A stretch of DNA of 64,000 nucleotides from an uncultured Muribaculaceae bacterium. Its GTDB lineage: Bacteria > Bacteroidota > Bacteroidia > Bacteroidales > Muribaculaceae. Shown in pieces: positions 46,003 to 54,596 of this stretch (the first letter of the stretch is position 1; every line of letters begins with the position of its first letter). A program made the position numbers and the translations under genes. The notes below the pieces were generated by a model. It was not told the DNA's origin. It saw only the letters and a program-made list of their open reading frames with translations, and did not search any database. Where the stretch lies: positions 4,595 through 68,594 of the forward strand of contig CAJUOC010000013.1 in the NCBI GenBank assembly GCA_910587925.1. The letters run 5' to 3'.

Positions 46003-46530
46003 TCGCATCCGCAATTGCGGCGAAGCGGTAGCCGTTTGCGGTTCTTCTTTACTCGGCGCGTTACAAACCTGTGCGGGCTGTGGCCAGCCCGTAGTGCGGG
46101 CGACAGGCAGTAGGCACCTGCAAGGCGCGGCGCAGCCCGCCGCAGCGCGTGTATTTAATGCGGCCCAAGCGCGGGAGCTGCGTAGCTGCGACACTGCGGA
46201 TGTGTCGCAGCTACGCAGCTCCGCATGTTATACATTTGCCTAATACACGCGCTGCGGCTATCGCCTTGCACGTGCCTACTGCCTGTCGCCTGCTCCGCAG
46301 GCTTGCGCGTTCGACCAATAAATTGGTCGTTGCACAAGCGCGATACGCTACCGTGGGTTTCACCCACGGCTACCATATTGCATCGCTACGCGATGCCGCT
46401 TCGCTGGCATTGCCCCGCCAGCCTTGTTAGTCCGCGCAGGTTTGTAACCTGCGCACTGCCGAGGCGTTGCTATTTCGGCTCGGAGCTTTCGGTTTGTAAC
46501 CGAAAGCCCGCACGTCCGTCCGCGCCATAG

Positions 46531-46561
46531 CGTCTTTTTGACTTACAAAGCCAAAAAGACG
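46531..46561. repeat. TTGACTT-core hairpin, copy 3
   Basis: CGTCTTTTTGACTT, loop ACA, AAGCCAAAAAGACG: 14-bp arms with one G-T wobble. Core and loop size match the hairpins at 32051 and 32158, but the outer arms are unrelated in sequence. Confidence 0.8.
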
Positions 46562-46761
46562 AGGTGAAATAGCTTGGTGAAGCGCAGGTTACAAACCTGC
46601 GCTGACTATCAGAGGGCTATGAAGCTACGTGGACTGTCATGTTGCGCTGACTATCAGAGGGATATCGACCTGGGCTGACTATCGGGAGGTGGCTTTTGCG
46701 GTGTTTTCTTATCGTTGTGCGATGAGGACTGCTGAGCGGCGTGAGCGGGGGTGGCGGCGGG

Positions 46762-47742
46762 CTATTCTGCGGGGTGGTCGGCGGGCGGGGTGTCGGCGGG
46801 GTGGTGCTCTTTGTCGGCGCGCTCGTAGGCTTCGACGATGCGTTGCACAAGGGCGTGGCGCACGATGTCTTTTTTGCCGAACTCGACGCGGCCGATGCCT
46901 TTGACGTCGCGCAGCACGCGCAGGGCCTCTATTAGGCCGGAGGAGGTGGTGCGGGGCAGGTCTATCTGGGTGACGTCGCCGGTGACGATCATCTTGGCGT
47001 TCATGCCCAGACGGGTGAGAAACATCTTTATCTGATGGGTGGTGGTATTCTGGGCTTCGTCGAGCACGATGACGGCGTCGTTGAGGGTGCGGCCGCGCAT
47101 GAAGGCGAGCGGGGCTATCTGTATGACTTTCGACTCCATGTATTCGCGCAGCTTCACGGGGGGTATCATGTCTTCGAGGGCGTCGTAGAGGGGTTGCAGA
47201 TAGGGGTCGATCTTGTCTTTCATGTCGCCGGGCAGGAAGCCGAGTTTCTCGCCGGCCTCGACTGCGGGGCGCGACAGTATGATTTTGCGCACTTCTTTGT
47301 TTTTGAGGGCGCGCACGGCCAGGGCGATGGCGATGTATGTCTTGCCGGTGCCGGCGGGGCCGAGGGCAAAGGTGAGGTCGTTGGCGGTAAACTCCTCGAC
47401 GAGGCGCTGCTGATTGGGGGTGCGTCCCTGTATGGGGCGGCCGCTCACGCCGTAGATTATCACGCTGTCTTTTTTTATCTCGCGGGGACCGTCGCCCTTG
47501 ACGATGTCGAGGATGGCTTCCTCGGTGAGTGTGTTGTGGCGCACGGTGTACTCCTCGAGCTGCTTTACGTAGCGCTCAAACTCGGCTGTCTCGCCGTCCT
47601 CGCCGATTACTTTTATCACTGCTCCGCGGGCGGCGATGCGCAGCTTGGGGAAGAGGTTGCGCAGCAGGAGCATGTTGGCGTTGTTGACTCCATAGAATCC
47701 GACGGGGTCGGCGGAGTCTATCATGATTATGCGTTCGATCAT
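46762..47742 (-). CDS. PhoH family ATPase
   Basis: A 326-residue cytosolic protein of the PhoH/YbeZ type. An N-terminal region (~1-105) with a KH-like alpha/beta pattern precedes the P-loop ATPase. Walker A GPAGTGKT is at residues 128-135 and Walker B VIVLDEAQN around 225-232, with TGDVTQIDLPR as sensor segment. It is thought to act in RNA metabolism, often beside YbeY. The last ~15 residues are His/Pro/Asp-rich and disordered. It begins 18 bp after the SDR stop and is probably co-transcribed with it. Confidence 0.92.
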   Translation of the reverse strand: MIERIIMIDSADPVGFYGVNNANMLLLRNLFPKLRIAARGAVIKVIGEDGETAEFERYVKQLEEYTVRHNTLTEEAILDIVKGDGPREIKKDSVIIYGVSGRPIQGRTPNQQRLVEEFTANDLTFALGPAGTGKTYIAIALAVRALKNKEVRKIILSRPAVEAGEKLGFLPGDMKDKIDPYLQPLYDALEDMIPPVKLREYMESKVIQIAPLAFMRGRTLNDAVIVLDEAQNTTTHQIKMFLTRLGMNAKMIVTGDVTQIDLPRTTSSGLIEALRVLRDVKGIGRVEFGKKDIVRHALVQRIVEAYERADKEHHPADTPPADHPAE

Positions 47743-47760
47743 CAGATGTAGAGTGTGTGT

Positions 47761-48531
47761 TTACATGGCGGTGAGGCCGCCGTCGACGGGATAGAGGCCC
47801 CCGGTGCAGAATGATGCCTCGGCCGAGGCCAGGAAGTATACGAGCGCGGCGACCTCGTCGGGCGTGCCCATGCGTCCGCGCAGAAAGAGGGCGTCTTCGT
47901 CGCGGCGGAGGCTCTCGGGGGTGGCGCGCTTGGAGCGGGCGGCCACGTGCTCAAAGCAGCGGCGTACCAGCGGGGTGTCGACCGTCGAGGGGCACACGGC
48001 GTTGACGCGTATGCCCAGATGGGCCAGGTCGATGGCTGCCGAGCGGGTGAGCTGGCCCAGGGCGCCCTTGGTGAGGCCGTAGCCGCAGTTGCCGCCCTTG
48101 CCGATGAAGCACTGGTCGGAGGCGTTGATGACGATGGCGGCGCCTTGCTCGGCGTTGGCCAGGAAGGGTATGGCGGCCTGGATGGTGTTTACCGTGCCGA
48201 CGATATTGGTGGCGATAAGCTCCGACAGCTCGTCGGAGGTGATGTCTATGATGGTGTTTTTGCGATGGATGCCGGCGTTGGCAAAGAGGGCGTCGATACC
48301 GCCGGCATCGTCGGCGGCCAGCTCCAGGGCGCTCTCCAGGTCGGAGCGCGAGCGAGTGGAGCCCTCGATGAAGCAGACGGGCTCAGGTGAGTCGACCTCG
48401 GCTATGAGGGCCTTGGCGGCGCGGGCGTCGGAGTCGAGAAAGGTCACGTGCCAGCCTCGGGCGGCGAAGAGTCGTACTGCGGCTGCTCCGATGCCGGATG
48501 CACCGCCGGTTATGAAGATTGATTGTGACAT
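47761..48531 (-). CDS. Short-chain dehydrogenase/reductase
   Basis: A 256-residue NAD(P)-dependent oxidoreductase. TGGASGIG (residues 8-15) binds the cofactor, ANAG at 84-87 and Asn109 are structural, and the catalytic set is Ser138, Tyr151 and Lys155 (YGLTK). PVDGGLTAM closes the protein, as in classical SDRs. The start at 48531 (MSQSIFITGG) is fixed by the promoter box only 5 nt upstream; the longer frame overlaps xerD. The substrate cannot be told. It is the first gene of a likely SDR-phoH pair. Confidence 0.9.
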   Translation of the reverse strand: MSQSIFITGGASGIGAAAVRLFAARGWHVTFLDSDARAAKALIAEVDSPEPVCFIEGSTRSRSDLESALELAADDAGGIDALFANAGIHRKNTIIDITSDELSELIATNIVGTVNTIQAAIPFLANAEQGAAIVINASDQCFIGKGGNCGYGLTKGALGQLTRSAAIDLAHLGIRVNAVCPSTVDTPLVRRCFEHVAARSKRATPESLRRDEDALFLRGRMGTPDEVAALVYFLASAEASFCTGGLYPVDGGLTAM

Positions 48532-48536
48532 ATGTG

Positions 48537-48567
48537 CAAAGGTATGAAAATGGCGGCTTAATTCAAA
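48537..48567 (-). promoter_or_regulatory. Promoter of the SDR gene (leaderless)
   Basis: On the minus strand TTTG and the -7 box TACCTTTG (48537-48544) are 19 bp apart. The box ends 5 nt before the ATG, so the transcript should begin at or next to the start codon. The -33 element overlaps the end of xerD. Confidence 0.7.
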
Positions 48568-49474
48568 GCAGATGCCGGACGCGGTTGCGTGGATGGTGGG
48601 CGATAATCTCGTCGTGGAGGGCTCGGGTGTCGAGGTGGAGATAGAGCTCGGTGGTGGCGATGCTCTCGTGGCCGAGCATCTGCTGTATGGCGCGGAGGTT
48701 GGCGCCGCCCTCGAGCAGGTGGGTGGCAAAGGAGTGGCGCAGGGTGTGGGGCGATATCACCTTGCGGATGCCTGCCAGGGCGGCCAGGTCGCGCAGGAAG
48801 ATGAACACCATCTGGCGGGTGAGCCGGCGGCCGCGCACGTTGAGAAACACGACGTTTTCCTCGCCGGGCTTCACGTCGAGGCGGGCGCGGTCGGGCAGGT
48901 AGTCGTCGAGGGCGGCGATGGCCGCGTCGGATACCGGCACGAGCCGCTCCTTGTCGCCCTTGCCGGTGATGAGGGCGACGCGGCGGGCGGCGTCGATGCG
49001 CGAGAATTCAAGCCCGACCAGCTCGCTCACGCGCAGCCCGCAGCCGTATAGCATCTCGATGATGGCGCGGTTGCGCCTCGCCGTGGGTCCCGGTACGATG
49101 GCCGCCTCCATGGCGTCGATCTCGGCCACGCTGAGCACCTGTGGCAGGCGGCGTATCATGGCGGGAGTGCGCAGGCGCGAGGCGGCGTCGCCCTCGACGC
49201 CCGCCTCGAGATGTAGAAAGCGGTAGAAGCTCTTGATGCCCGACATGATGCGGGCCACCGAGCGGGCGGCGATGCCCAGGTCGCACAGCGAGGCGATGAA
49301 GGCCGAGAGCTCGTCGGTGGTGGCCGAGTCGTAGTCGATGCCCTCGTCGGCGAGCCACTGCTGGAGGCGGTCGATGTCGCGCAGATACGCCTCGCGGGTA
49401 TTGTCGGCCAGGCCGCGCTCGAGCAGCAGATATGCCTGGTAGCGGGCGCGCAGTATGGGGTAGGGCGCCAGCAT
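48563..49474 (-). CDS. XerC/XerD-type tyrosine recombinase
   Basis: A 303-residue recombinase of normal Xer length. The SAM-like N-terminal core-binding domain (~1-95) is followed by the catalytic domain with all six residues: Arg148 (GCGLRVSEL), Lys172 (TGKGDKERL), His243 and Arg246 (HTLRHSFATHLL), His269 (LGHESIATT) and Tyr278 (ELYLH). It likely resolves chromosome dimers at dif with a partner Xer. The start at 49474 overlaps the U32 gene stop by one base (TGATG). The absence of nearby integrative-element genes argues for the housekeeping role. Confidence 0.92.
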   Translation of the reverse strand: MLAPYPILRARYQAYLLLERGLADNTREAYLRDIDRLQQWLADEGIDYDSATTDELSAFIASLCDLGIAARSVARIMSGIKSFYRFLHLEAGVEGDAASRLRTPAMIRRLPQVLSVAEIDAMEAAIVPGPTARRNRAIIEMLYGCGLRVSELVGLEFSRIDAARRVALITGKGDKERLVPVSDAAIAALDDYLPDRARLDVKPGEENVVFLNVRGRRLTRQMVFIFLRDLAALAGIRKVISPHTLRHSFATHLLEGGANLRAIQQMLGHESIATTELYLHLDTRALHDEIIAHHPRNRVRHLL

Positions 49475-50718
49475 CAGAGGCCGGTCTTGTCCCAGCGGTA
49501 GAGGCGGTCGGAGGGGCGTATCTTGGCCGGCACGGGTATGGAGAATGCGTCGCCCTTGACGGCGCGCTCCACCGAGCGGCAGTCGACGCGTATGTCGTCG
49601 ACAGTAATCATCATGGCGCCGGTGGTGGGGCCGGTGATGATGATTTCGTCGCCGACATGCAGCTCTCCCGCCTCCATGACAAACTCGCCCACGCCGAGGC
49701 GCGAGTAGTACTTGACGCCCTTGGCCACGTAGTGCTTGACGCGGGTGGCCGACGAGCCGTACTTGCCCGACCACTCGCCCAGGCGCCGGCCCAGGTAGTA
49801 GCCGTCCCAGAATCCGCGGTTGAAGATGCGCCCCAGTCGCTCGTCCCAGCCGGCGACGGCCTCGGCGCCGTAGCTGCCGTCGCATATGGCGTCGATGGCC
49901 TCTGAGTAGCAGCGCACGGCGGTGGCCACGTACTCGGGGCCGCGGGCGCGGCCCTCAATCTTGAATACCGTGACGCCGGCGTCGATCATGCGGTCGAGGA
50001 AGTGGATGGTCTTGAGGTCTTTGGGCGACATGATATACTTGTTGTCGACGCGGAGCTTGTCGCCGGTCTCAAGGTCGGTCACCTCGTAGCCGCGGCGGCA
50101 TATCTGGGTGCATGCGCCGCGGTTGGCGCTGGAATTCATCTGGTGGAGGCTCAGGTAGCACTTGCCCGACACGGCCATGCACAGGGCGCCGTGGCAAAAC
50201 ATCTCGATGCGCACCAGCTCGCCGCGCGGGCCGCGGATGTCGTCGCGGCGTATGGCCTCGGCGATGGTGGCCACCTGGTCGAGCGAGAGCTCGCGGGCGA
50301 GCACGACCACATCGGCCCACTGCGAGTAAAACCGCACGGCCTCGACGTTGCTGATGTTGCACTGTGTGGATATGTGCACCTCGACTCCGCGCGATGCGGC
50401 ATACATGATGGCGGCGATGTCGGAGGCGATGACGGCGGTGATGCCTGCCTCGGCCACGGCGTCTACGACGGCGCGCATGCGGTCGAGGTCGGCGTCGTAC
50501 ATGATGGTGTTGAGGGTGAGGTATGTGCGCACACCGTGCTCGCCGCATCGGGCGGCGATGGCGCGGAGGTCGTCGAGGGTGAAGTTGGCGCTCGAGCGGG
50601 AGCGCATGTTGAGCCCCTCGACGCCGAAGTACACGGCGTCGGTGCCGGCGTCGATAGCTGCGGCGAGCGACTCGTAAGACCCTACGGGGGCCATTATCTC
50701 AAAATCGGAGCGTTGCAT
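49474..50718 (-). CDS. Peptidase U32 family protein (TrhP/RlhA-like)
   Basis: A 414-residue protein. MAPVGSYESLAAAIDAGTDA at the start and the family signature IEMFCHGALCMAVSGKCYLS (residues 171-190) with the later CTQICRRGYEV identify U32, with cysteines that bind an iron-sulfur cluster in characterised relatives. Members support tRNA or rRNA hydroxylation (TrhP, RlhA) rather than proteolysis. The C-terminal ~80 residues form the beta-barrel seen in this family (EFVMEAGELHVGDEIIITGP). Its stop overlaps xerD. Which RNA it modifies is undecided. Confidence 0.9.
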   Translation of the reverse strand: MQRSDFEIMAPVGSYESLAAAIDAGTDAVYFGVEGLNMRSRSSANFTLDDLRAIAARCGEHGVRTYLTLNTIMYDADLDRMRAVVDAVAEAGITAVIASDIAAIMYAASRGVEVHISTQCNISNVEAVRFYSQWADVVVLARELSLDQVATIAEAIRRDDIRGPRGELVRIEMFCHGALCMAVSGKCYLSLHQMNSSANRGACTQICRRGYEVTDLETGDKLRVDNKYIMSPKDLKTIHFLDRMIDAGVTVFKIEGRARGPEYVATAVRCYSEAIDAICDGSYGAEAVAGWDERLGRIFNRGFWDGYYLGRRLGEWSGKYGSSATRVKHYVAKGVKYYSRLGVGEFVMEAGELHVGDEIIITGPTTGAMMITVDDIRVDCRSVERAVKGDAFSIPVPAKIRPSDRLYRWDKTGL

Positions 50719-50807
50719 GTGCGGTGGTGTGAGTATGCGTCAAAGCCCGGGACGCGTGTGGCGTGTACCGGGCGATGCGCTGGGTATGTATGGGCTGTCT
50801 TGACCGA

Positions 50808-51149
50808 TTATTCGCCGGGCTGGGTGGCGGGATCAGCGGCAGGGGCGGCGGGAGCCGGGGTGCCGAAGTCGCCGCCTACGGGAGCGGGAGCCGCAGCCTC
50901 GGTGCGCACGGTGGCGCCGGTGTTGCTCTTGGGCATGGTGTAGGCCGATGCTACGGAGAGCACCACGATGAGGCCGGCGAGGGTCCAGGTGGCTTTCTCC
51001 AGGAAGCTGTTGGTCTGGCGCACGCCCATCACGGAGCCGGCACCGCCGAACTGCGACGACAGGCCGCCGCCTTTCGACTTCTGAATCAGAACGATGCCAA
51101 TGAGCAGTATGGCTACAATTACGGTCAATACGATGATTACTACGTACAT
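50808..51149 (-). CDS. secG: Protein-export membrane protein SecG
   Basis: A 113-residue protein with two membrane helices: YVVIIVLTVIVAILLIGIVL, then the loop IQKSKGGGLSSQFGGAGSVM, and LEKATWTLAGLIVVLSVASA. The loop motif is the SecG signature. An Ala/Pro-rich tail extends it beyond the ~75 residues of many homologues, common in Bacteroidetes. It ends a tightly packed minus-strand series starting with the acyltransferase. Confidence 0.95.
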   Translation of the reverse strand: MYVVIIVLTVIVAILLIGIVLIQKSKGGGLSSQFGGAGSVMGVRQTNSFLEKATWTLAGLIVVLSVASAYTMPKSNTGATVRTEAAAPAPVGGDFGTPAPAAPAADPATQPGE

Positions 51150-51166
51150 ATTCGGGATTGTGTGGA

Positions 51167-51958
51167 TTAGGTGCGCGTGGCCTGCTGTATCAGCATGAGC
51201 TTACGCAGGTAGCGCAATTGGTCTGCAAAGTAAATACTTTTTTTTGGATAATTCAAACTTAAGTTTGAGATAATTTCGTATGCGCGCTCGTATCGGCCCT
51301 GTTTGATGAAGATACGGGCGAGGCTCTCGCTGAGCAGGGAGTCGTCGTCGGCGGCCGGGGCGGCGGGGCGCTTGCGGTGTCGCGGGCGGCTCTGCGGCTC
51401 CTCGGGCGCGGGCTGCTGCTCTGCGGCGGTGTCGGCTGCGGCAGCGGCCGGGGTGTCGCCGGGCGCCACGGGATTGGCGGCCAGGAATGCGTCGATGAGA
51501 GCGTCTTGCGAGCCGGCCGGGGCTGCGTCGGGCGCTGGGGCAGCGTCGTCGCGGGCGAGGGTCTCGGCATACTCGGGCACGGGATTGAATATCATGCGCT
51601 CGAGCAGGGCGTCTTGCTCGGGCGACGAGTGGCCGTATGTGCGCAGGAAAGTGTCGATGGTGTCGACGGTCGACGGCGAGGGAGCCGGCGGCTCTGGCGG
51701 GTAGAAGTCGGCCAGCTCGGCGGCGGCCGGGTCGAGCATGGCGGCGGTGGCCTCGGGGTCGCCCGACGCCAGGGCCACGCGGGCGCGCAGCGCGGCGCGC
51801 TCGTCGGCGTCGAGTGCGTCGTCGCAGTACTTGAGCAGGGCTGCCGGCGCCACGGGCGATGCCGGCAGGGTGGCGGCCATGCGGCGCAGCTCGGCGACGG
51901 TCGCGGGGTCGGGCGCCGTGCCCGATGCGAGGGAGGTGAGGATGTCGGAGAGAGCCAT
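51167..51958 (-). CDS. TPR-like protein of unknown function
   Basis: A 263-residue soluble protein. The first ~80 residues are alpha-helical and alanine-rich, the middle (~85-190) is Pro/Ala/Asp-rich and likely disordered, and the end (DDSLLSESLARIFIKQGRYE, AYEIISNLSLNYPKKSIYFA) looks like a single TPR-type helical hairpin. Similar proteins sit between lptE and secG in other Bacteroidales, in my recollection. Its start overlaps the lptE stop by one base, so it is probably translated with it. A role in envelope assembly is a guess from position only. Confidence 0.75.
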   Translation of the reverse strand: MALSDILTSLASGTAPDPATVAELRRMAATLPASPVAPAALLKYCDDALDADERAALRARVALASGDPEATAAMLDPAAAELADFYPPEPPAPSPSTVDTIDTFLRTYGHSSPEQDALLERMIFNPVPEYAETLARDDAAPAPDAAPAGSQDALIDAFLAANPVAPGDTPAAAAADTAAEQQPAPEEPQSRPRHRKRPAAPAADDDSLLSESLARIFIKQGRYERAYEIISNLSLNYPKKSIYFADQLRYLRKLMLIQQATRT

Positions 51959-52482
51959 TACCAGTTGCCGAGGGTAGAGTTGAATATGAGGTCGACCAGC
52001 TCCTTGGATATCTGCTGGCAGAGGTCGTCTTGCACGTCGGTGAGCATCAGCGAGGAGTCGAAGTCGCGGTATGCCGAGAAGGTCTGGTCGATGTCTTTGC
52101 CCTCGGCCTTGGTGTCGGTGTACTTGACGCGTACCGTGATGGTGAGGCGAGTCTGCGAGGCGATGGCATTCTCGGTGACGGCCTGCGGCGAGAGCGAGTA
52201 GCCGGTGATCTCACCCTCGAGGATGAGGTCGGAGGCGCCGTCGGTGGTCTGCAGGCGGGTGTTGCGGGTGATGTAGTCGTTGAGCTCGTTTTCAAATGTC
52301 ATCTGCAGGGGCGGATACACCAGGGCCGCGCGTATGGGAAACTCGCTCACATGTATGGTGCGGTACACCGTATAGTCGATGGCAGAGCCGTTGAGCTTGT
52401 ACGAGGGTATGCAGCCGTGTACGGCGCCGGCGATAAACGCCGCCACCGCGATAATCAGCGCGGTGAGTCTATTCGAGGCCAT
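51958..52482 (-). CDS. LptE-like LPS-assembly lipoprotein
   Basis: A 174-residue protein with an N-terminal hydrophobic segment and lipobox VHGC (Cys24). The body (YKLNGSAIDYTVYRTIHVSE, PLQMTFENELNDYITRNTRL, SDLILEGEITGYSLSPQAVT) matches the LptE/RlpB fold that plugs the LptD barrel. It overlaps the sigma-54 activator gene by 14 bp and the TPR-like gene by one base, so all three are one transcription unit. Confidence 0.85.
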   Translation of the reverse strand: MASNRLTALIIAVAAFIAGAVHGCIPSYKLNGSAIDYTVYRTIHVSEFPIRAALVYPPLQMTFENELNDYITRNTRLQTTDGASDLILEGEITGYSLSPQAVTENAIASQTRLTITVRVKYTDTKAEGKDIDQTFSAYRDFDSSLMLTDVQDDLCQQISKELVDLIFNSTLGNW

Positions 52483-53725
52483 AGTCCTTGATTTTGCGGT
52501 AAAGGGTGCGGGGCGATATGCCGAGCTCGGCGGCGGCCGACTTGCGCTGGCCGCCGTTGCGGTCGAGCGCGGCGACGATGGCGGCGCGCTCCTGCTCCTG
52601 GAGCGAGGCAGGCTCGGCCGGGGCAGGCTCGGCCGGAGCGATGTCGGCCGTGTCGGTATATGTCACATAGTCGGCGGTCGGGGCGGTCTTGCTGAAGTCG
52701 ACGTAGGTGGCCACGGCTGTGCCGGGGCCGTCGGCATCGGGGTCGACGCGGTGGCGCAGGGGCGATGCGGCCGGGGCGGCGGGGGCGTCGTCGAGGCGCG
52801 CCTCCAGCTCGTCGATACGCTTTTGCAGGTTGATGATGAGGTTGAAGAGCATCTCGCGCTCACGCTCGTAGGTGTGGCTGCGGCCGGGGATGACGGCCGG
52901 GGCGGTGACGGCCGCCCCCTGCGGCAGGTAATGGCGCAGGGTGGCCGTGTCGACGTCGGCGCCGGCCTCGAATAGCGCCACCTGCTCTATCACATTTTTG
53001 AGCTGGCGTACATTGCCGGGCCACGAGTAGTGCATCAGCGCCTCGCGGGCCTCCTCGGTAAGGGTGATGGCCGGCAGACGCCAGCGCTCGGCAAAGTCGG
53101 CGGCAAACTTGCGCGCCAGCAGGGCGATGTCGCTGCCGCGGTCGCGCAGCGGCGGTATGGTGATCTGCACCGTGCTCAGGCGGTAGTAGAGGTCTTCGCG
53201 GAAGCGGCCCTCCTCGACGGCGCGGAGCATGTCGACGTTGGTGGCGGCCACCACGCGTATGTTGGTGCGCTGCACCGTGCTCGACCCCACCTTGAGAAAC
53301 TCGCCCGACTCGAGCACGCGCAGCAGGCGGGCCTGGGTGGTGAGGGGCAGCTCGGCCACCTCATCGAGAAAGATGGTGCCGCCGTCGGCCTCCTCAAAGT
53401 ATCCCTTGCGCGAGGCCACGGCGCCGGTAAACGAGCCTTTCTCGTGGCCAAACAGCTCCGAGTCGATGGTGCCCTCGGGTATGGCGCCGCAGTTGACGGC
53501 GATGTACTTGGCGTGTTTGCGCGATGAGTAGTTGTGGATTATCTTGGGAAAAAACTCCTTGCCCGTGCCGCTTTCGCCGGTGATGAGCACCGACAGGTCG
53601 ATGGGGGCCACGCGCATGGCACGGGCCACGGCGGCGCTCAGCGCGGGCGAGTTGCCCACGATACCCAGCCGCTGCTTGGCCTGCTGCACCTCGGCCGAGG
53701 GGCGCGCGGGGAGATTGGCGCTCAT
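52469..53725 (-). CDS. Sigma-54-dependent transcriptional activator without receiver domain
   Basis: A 418-residue bacterial enhancer-binding protein. Only ~27 residues precede the AAA+ domain: Walker A GESGTGKE (residues 50-57), the sigma-54 contact loop GSFTGA (97-102, a GAFTGA variant), Walker B GGTIFLDE (115-122) and the SWPGNVRQLKN segment. After a Pro/Ala-rich linker, a Fis-type helix-turn-helix (NGGQRKSAAAELGISPRTLY) ends the protein. Lacking a receiver or sensor domain, it must be controlled by level or by another protein. The start at 53725 overlaps the acyltransferase stop (ATGA); 53731 is an alternative. Its targets are unknown; no clear -24/-12 site was found by eye nearby. Confidence 0.92.
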   Translation of the reverse strand: MSANLPARPSAEVQQAKQRLGIVGNSPALSAAVARAMRVAPIDLSVLITGESGTGKEFFPKIIHNYSSRKHAKYIAVNCGAIPEGTIDSELFGHEKGSFTGAVASRKGYFEEADGGTIFLDEVAELPLTTQARLLRVLESGEFLKVGSSTVQRTNIRVVAATNVDMLRAVEEGRFREDLYYRLSTVQITIPPLRDRGSDIALLARKFAADFAERWRLPAITLTEEAREALMHYSWPGNVRQLKNVIEQVALFEAGADVDTATLRHYLPQGAAVTAPAVIPGRSHTYEREREMLFNLIINLQKRIDELEARLDDAPAAPAASPLRHRVDPDADGPGTAVATYVDFSKTAPTADYVTYTDTADIAPAEPAPAEPASLQEQERAAIVAALDRNGGQRKSAAAELGISPRTLYRKIKDYGLE

Positions 53726-54573
53726 TTCCATGACCGCATGGCGTAAGTTTTCGACTTGAGCCACTCTGCAAACTCCTCGGTGGAGCCTTGGTGGCGCTTC
53801 TGCTCCTCGACGGGGATGGGGTCGCCCACCGATATGTGCAGGGTGGTGTTGCACTTGCGCCATACCTCGGAGGGCAGGCGCAGGGTGCGCAGCTGCCAGC
53901 ACACGACGCCCAGGAAGTTGAAGAGCCAGCTGTTGGTGCCGTGGAAGTAGATGGGTATCACCGGCACGTCGAGCTTCTCGATGAGGCTGATGATATTGGG
54001 CTGCCAGGGGCGGTCTACGAGGTGCCCTCGCCAGTTGACCTTGCTCACGGCGCCGGCGGGGAAAAATCCGATGGGCTCGCCCGAGCGCACCTGGCGTATG
54101 GCCTGGCGTATGCCCTGCACCGAGACGGCCTTCTTGGCCGGGTCGTCGGATGCGGTCTGGTCGACGGCGATGAAGTTGGGCCGCATGGCCGTGAGACGGT
54201 TGAGTATCATGTTGACCATCACCTTGTAGCGGGGGCGGCGCGAGGCGATGATGTGTATGAGCGATATGCCGTCGAGGGCGCCGAAGGGGTGGTTGCTCAC
54301 CGTGATGAAAGCGCCCGCGGGGAGATTGTCGAGCACCTGCTCATTGTCGATGCGCAGCTTTATATTGAAGTCGTCGAGGAGAAATTTCACAAAGTCGGGC
54401 CCCGGATGGTCAAATCCGCGCGAGTGCACGTCGTTGACCCGGTCGACCTGGAGCCAGTGCAGCGCGCGCTTCACCAGCTTCTCGTGGCCACGCAGGCGGG
54501 GCACCATCTCCACGACGTCGTCGACGTCGAGCACAGTGCGCTTCACCGGGGTATCTTGAGGAGTCTGTACCAT
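53722..54573 (-). CDS. Lysophospholipid/glycerolipid acyltransferase family protein
   Basis: A 283-residue protein of the PlsC-like superfamily. The acceptor motif is SNHPFGALDG (residues 93-102). Its His95 and Asp101 are separated by five residues rather than the usual four, a variant I associate with Bacteroidetes members. GFFPAGAVSK and PVIPIYFHGTNS are the second and third motifs. It should transfer acyl chains to a lysophospholipid or aminolipid at the inner membrane. It has its own promoter at 54597-54604 and heads the unit running to secG. Confidence 0.85.
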   Translation of the reverse strand: MVQTPQDTPVKRTVLDVDDVVEMVPRLRGHEKLVKRALHWLQVDRVNDVHSRGFDHPGPDFVKFLLDDFNIKLRIDNEQVLDNLPAGAFITVSNHPFGALDGISLIHIIASRRPRYKVMVNMILNRLTAMRPNFIAVDQTASDDPAKKAVSVQGIRQAIRQVRSGEPIGFFPAGAVSKVNWRGHLVDRPWQPNIISLIEKLDVPVIPIYFHGTNSWLFNFLGVVCWQLRTLRLPSEVWRKCNTTLHISVGDPIPVEEQKRHQGSTEEFAEWLKSKTYAMRSWK

Positions 54574-54596
54574 TTTTTGAAAAATGCGAATTTTCG

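Larger units (their letters stand above)
44499..46527. repeat. Tandem duplication of an ~0.85-0.96 kb palindromic unit
   Basis: Units begin with TTCGACCAATAAATTGGTCG at 44499, 45346 and 46310, giving lengths of 847 and 964 bp and a truncated third copy. The second unit is longer because ~117 bp around 45520-45640 (ending with TAGTCCGCGCAGGTTTGTAA) is itself duplicated. The 44713-44973 segment recurs 964 bp later almost unchanged. Confidence 0.9.
44457..46761. other. Gene-free, palindrome-rich region before phoH
   Basis: This 2.3-kb stretch has no credible protein gene; the open frames seen on both strands repeat in each duplicated copy and follow palindromes. It contains the tandem duplication at 44499-46527, two nested palindrome modules, at least six copies of the GCGCAGGTT/AACCTGCGC palindrome, and the hairpin at 46531-46561. 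The final ~200 bp (46562-46761) add short degenerate repeats around TGACTATCAGAGGG. Confidence 0.85.

Noticed and set aside
44499..46527. Insertion sequence in the duplicated region
   Set aside because: No transposase frame or IS-like terminal inverted repeats with target duplications; the content is palindromes only.
44441..46530. Frames of 86-193 residues that recur 964 bp apart
   Set aside because: Identical in each copy because the DNA is duplicated; they follow palindromes, lack promoters, and appear on both strands.
48532..48729. Upstream extension of the SDR protein
   Set aside because: It crosses the promoter and the end of xerD; TGGASGIG lies 8 residues after the chosen start, as usual for SDRs.
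48563..49474. Phage or integrative-element integrase
   Set aside because: The gene is inside a housekeeping unit with U32 and has Xer length and motifs; no att-like direct repeats or mobile genes were seen nearby.
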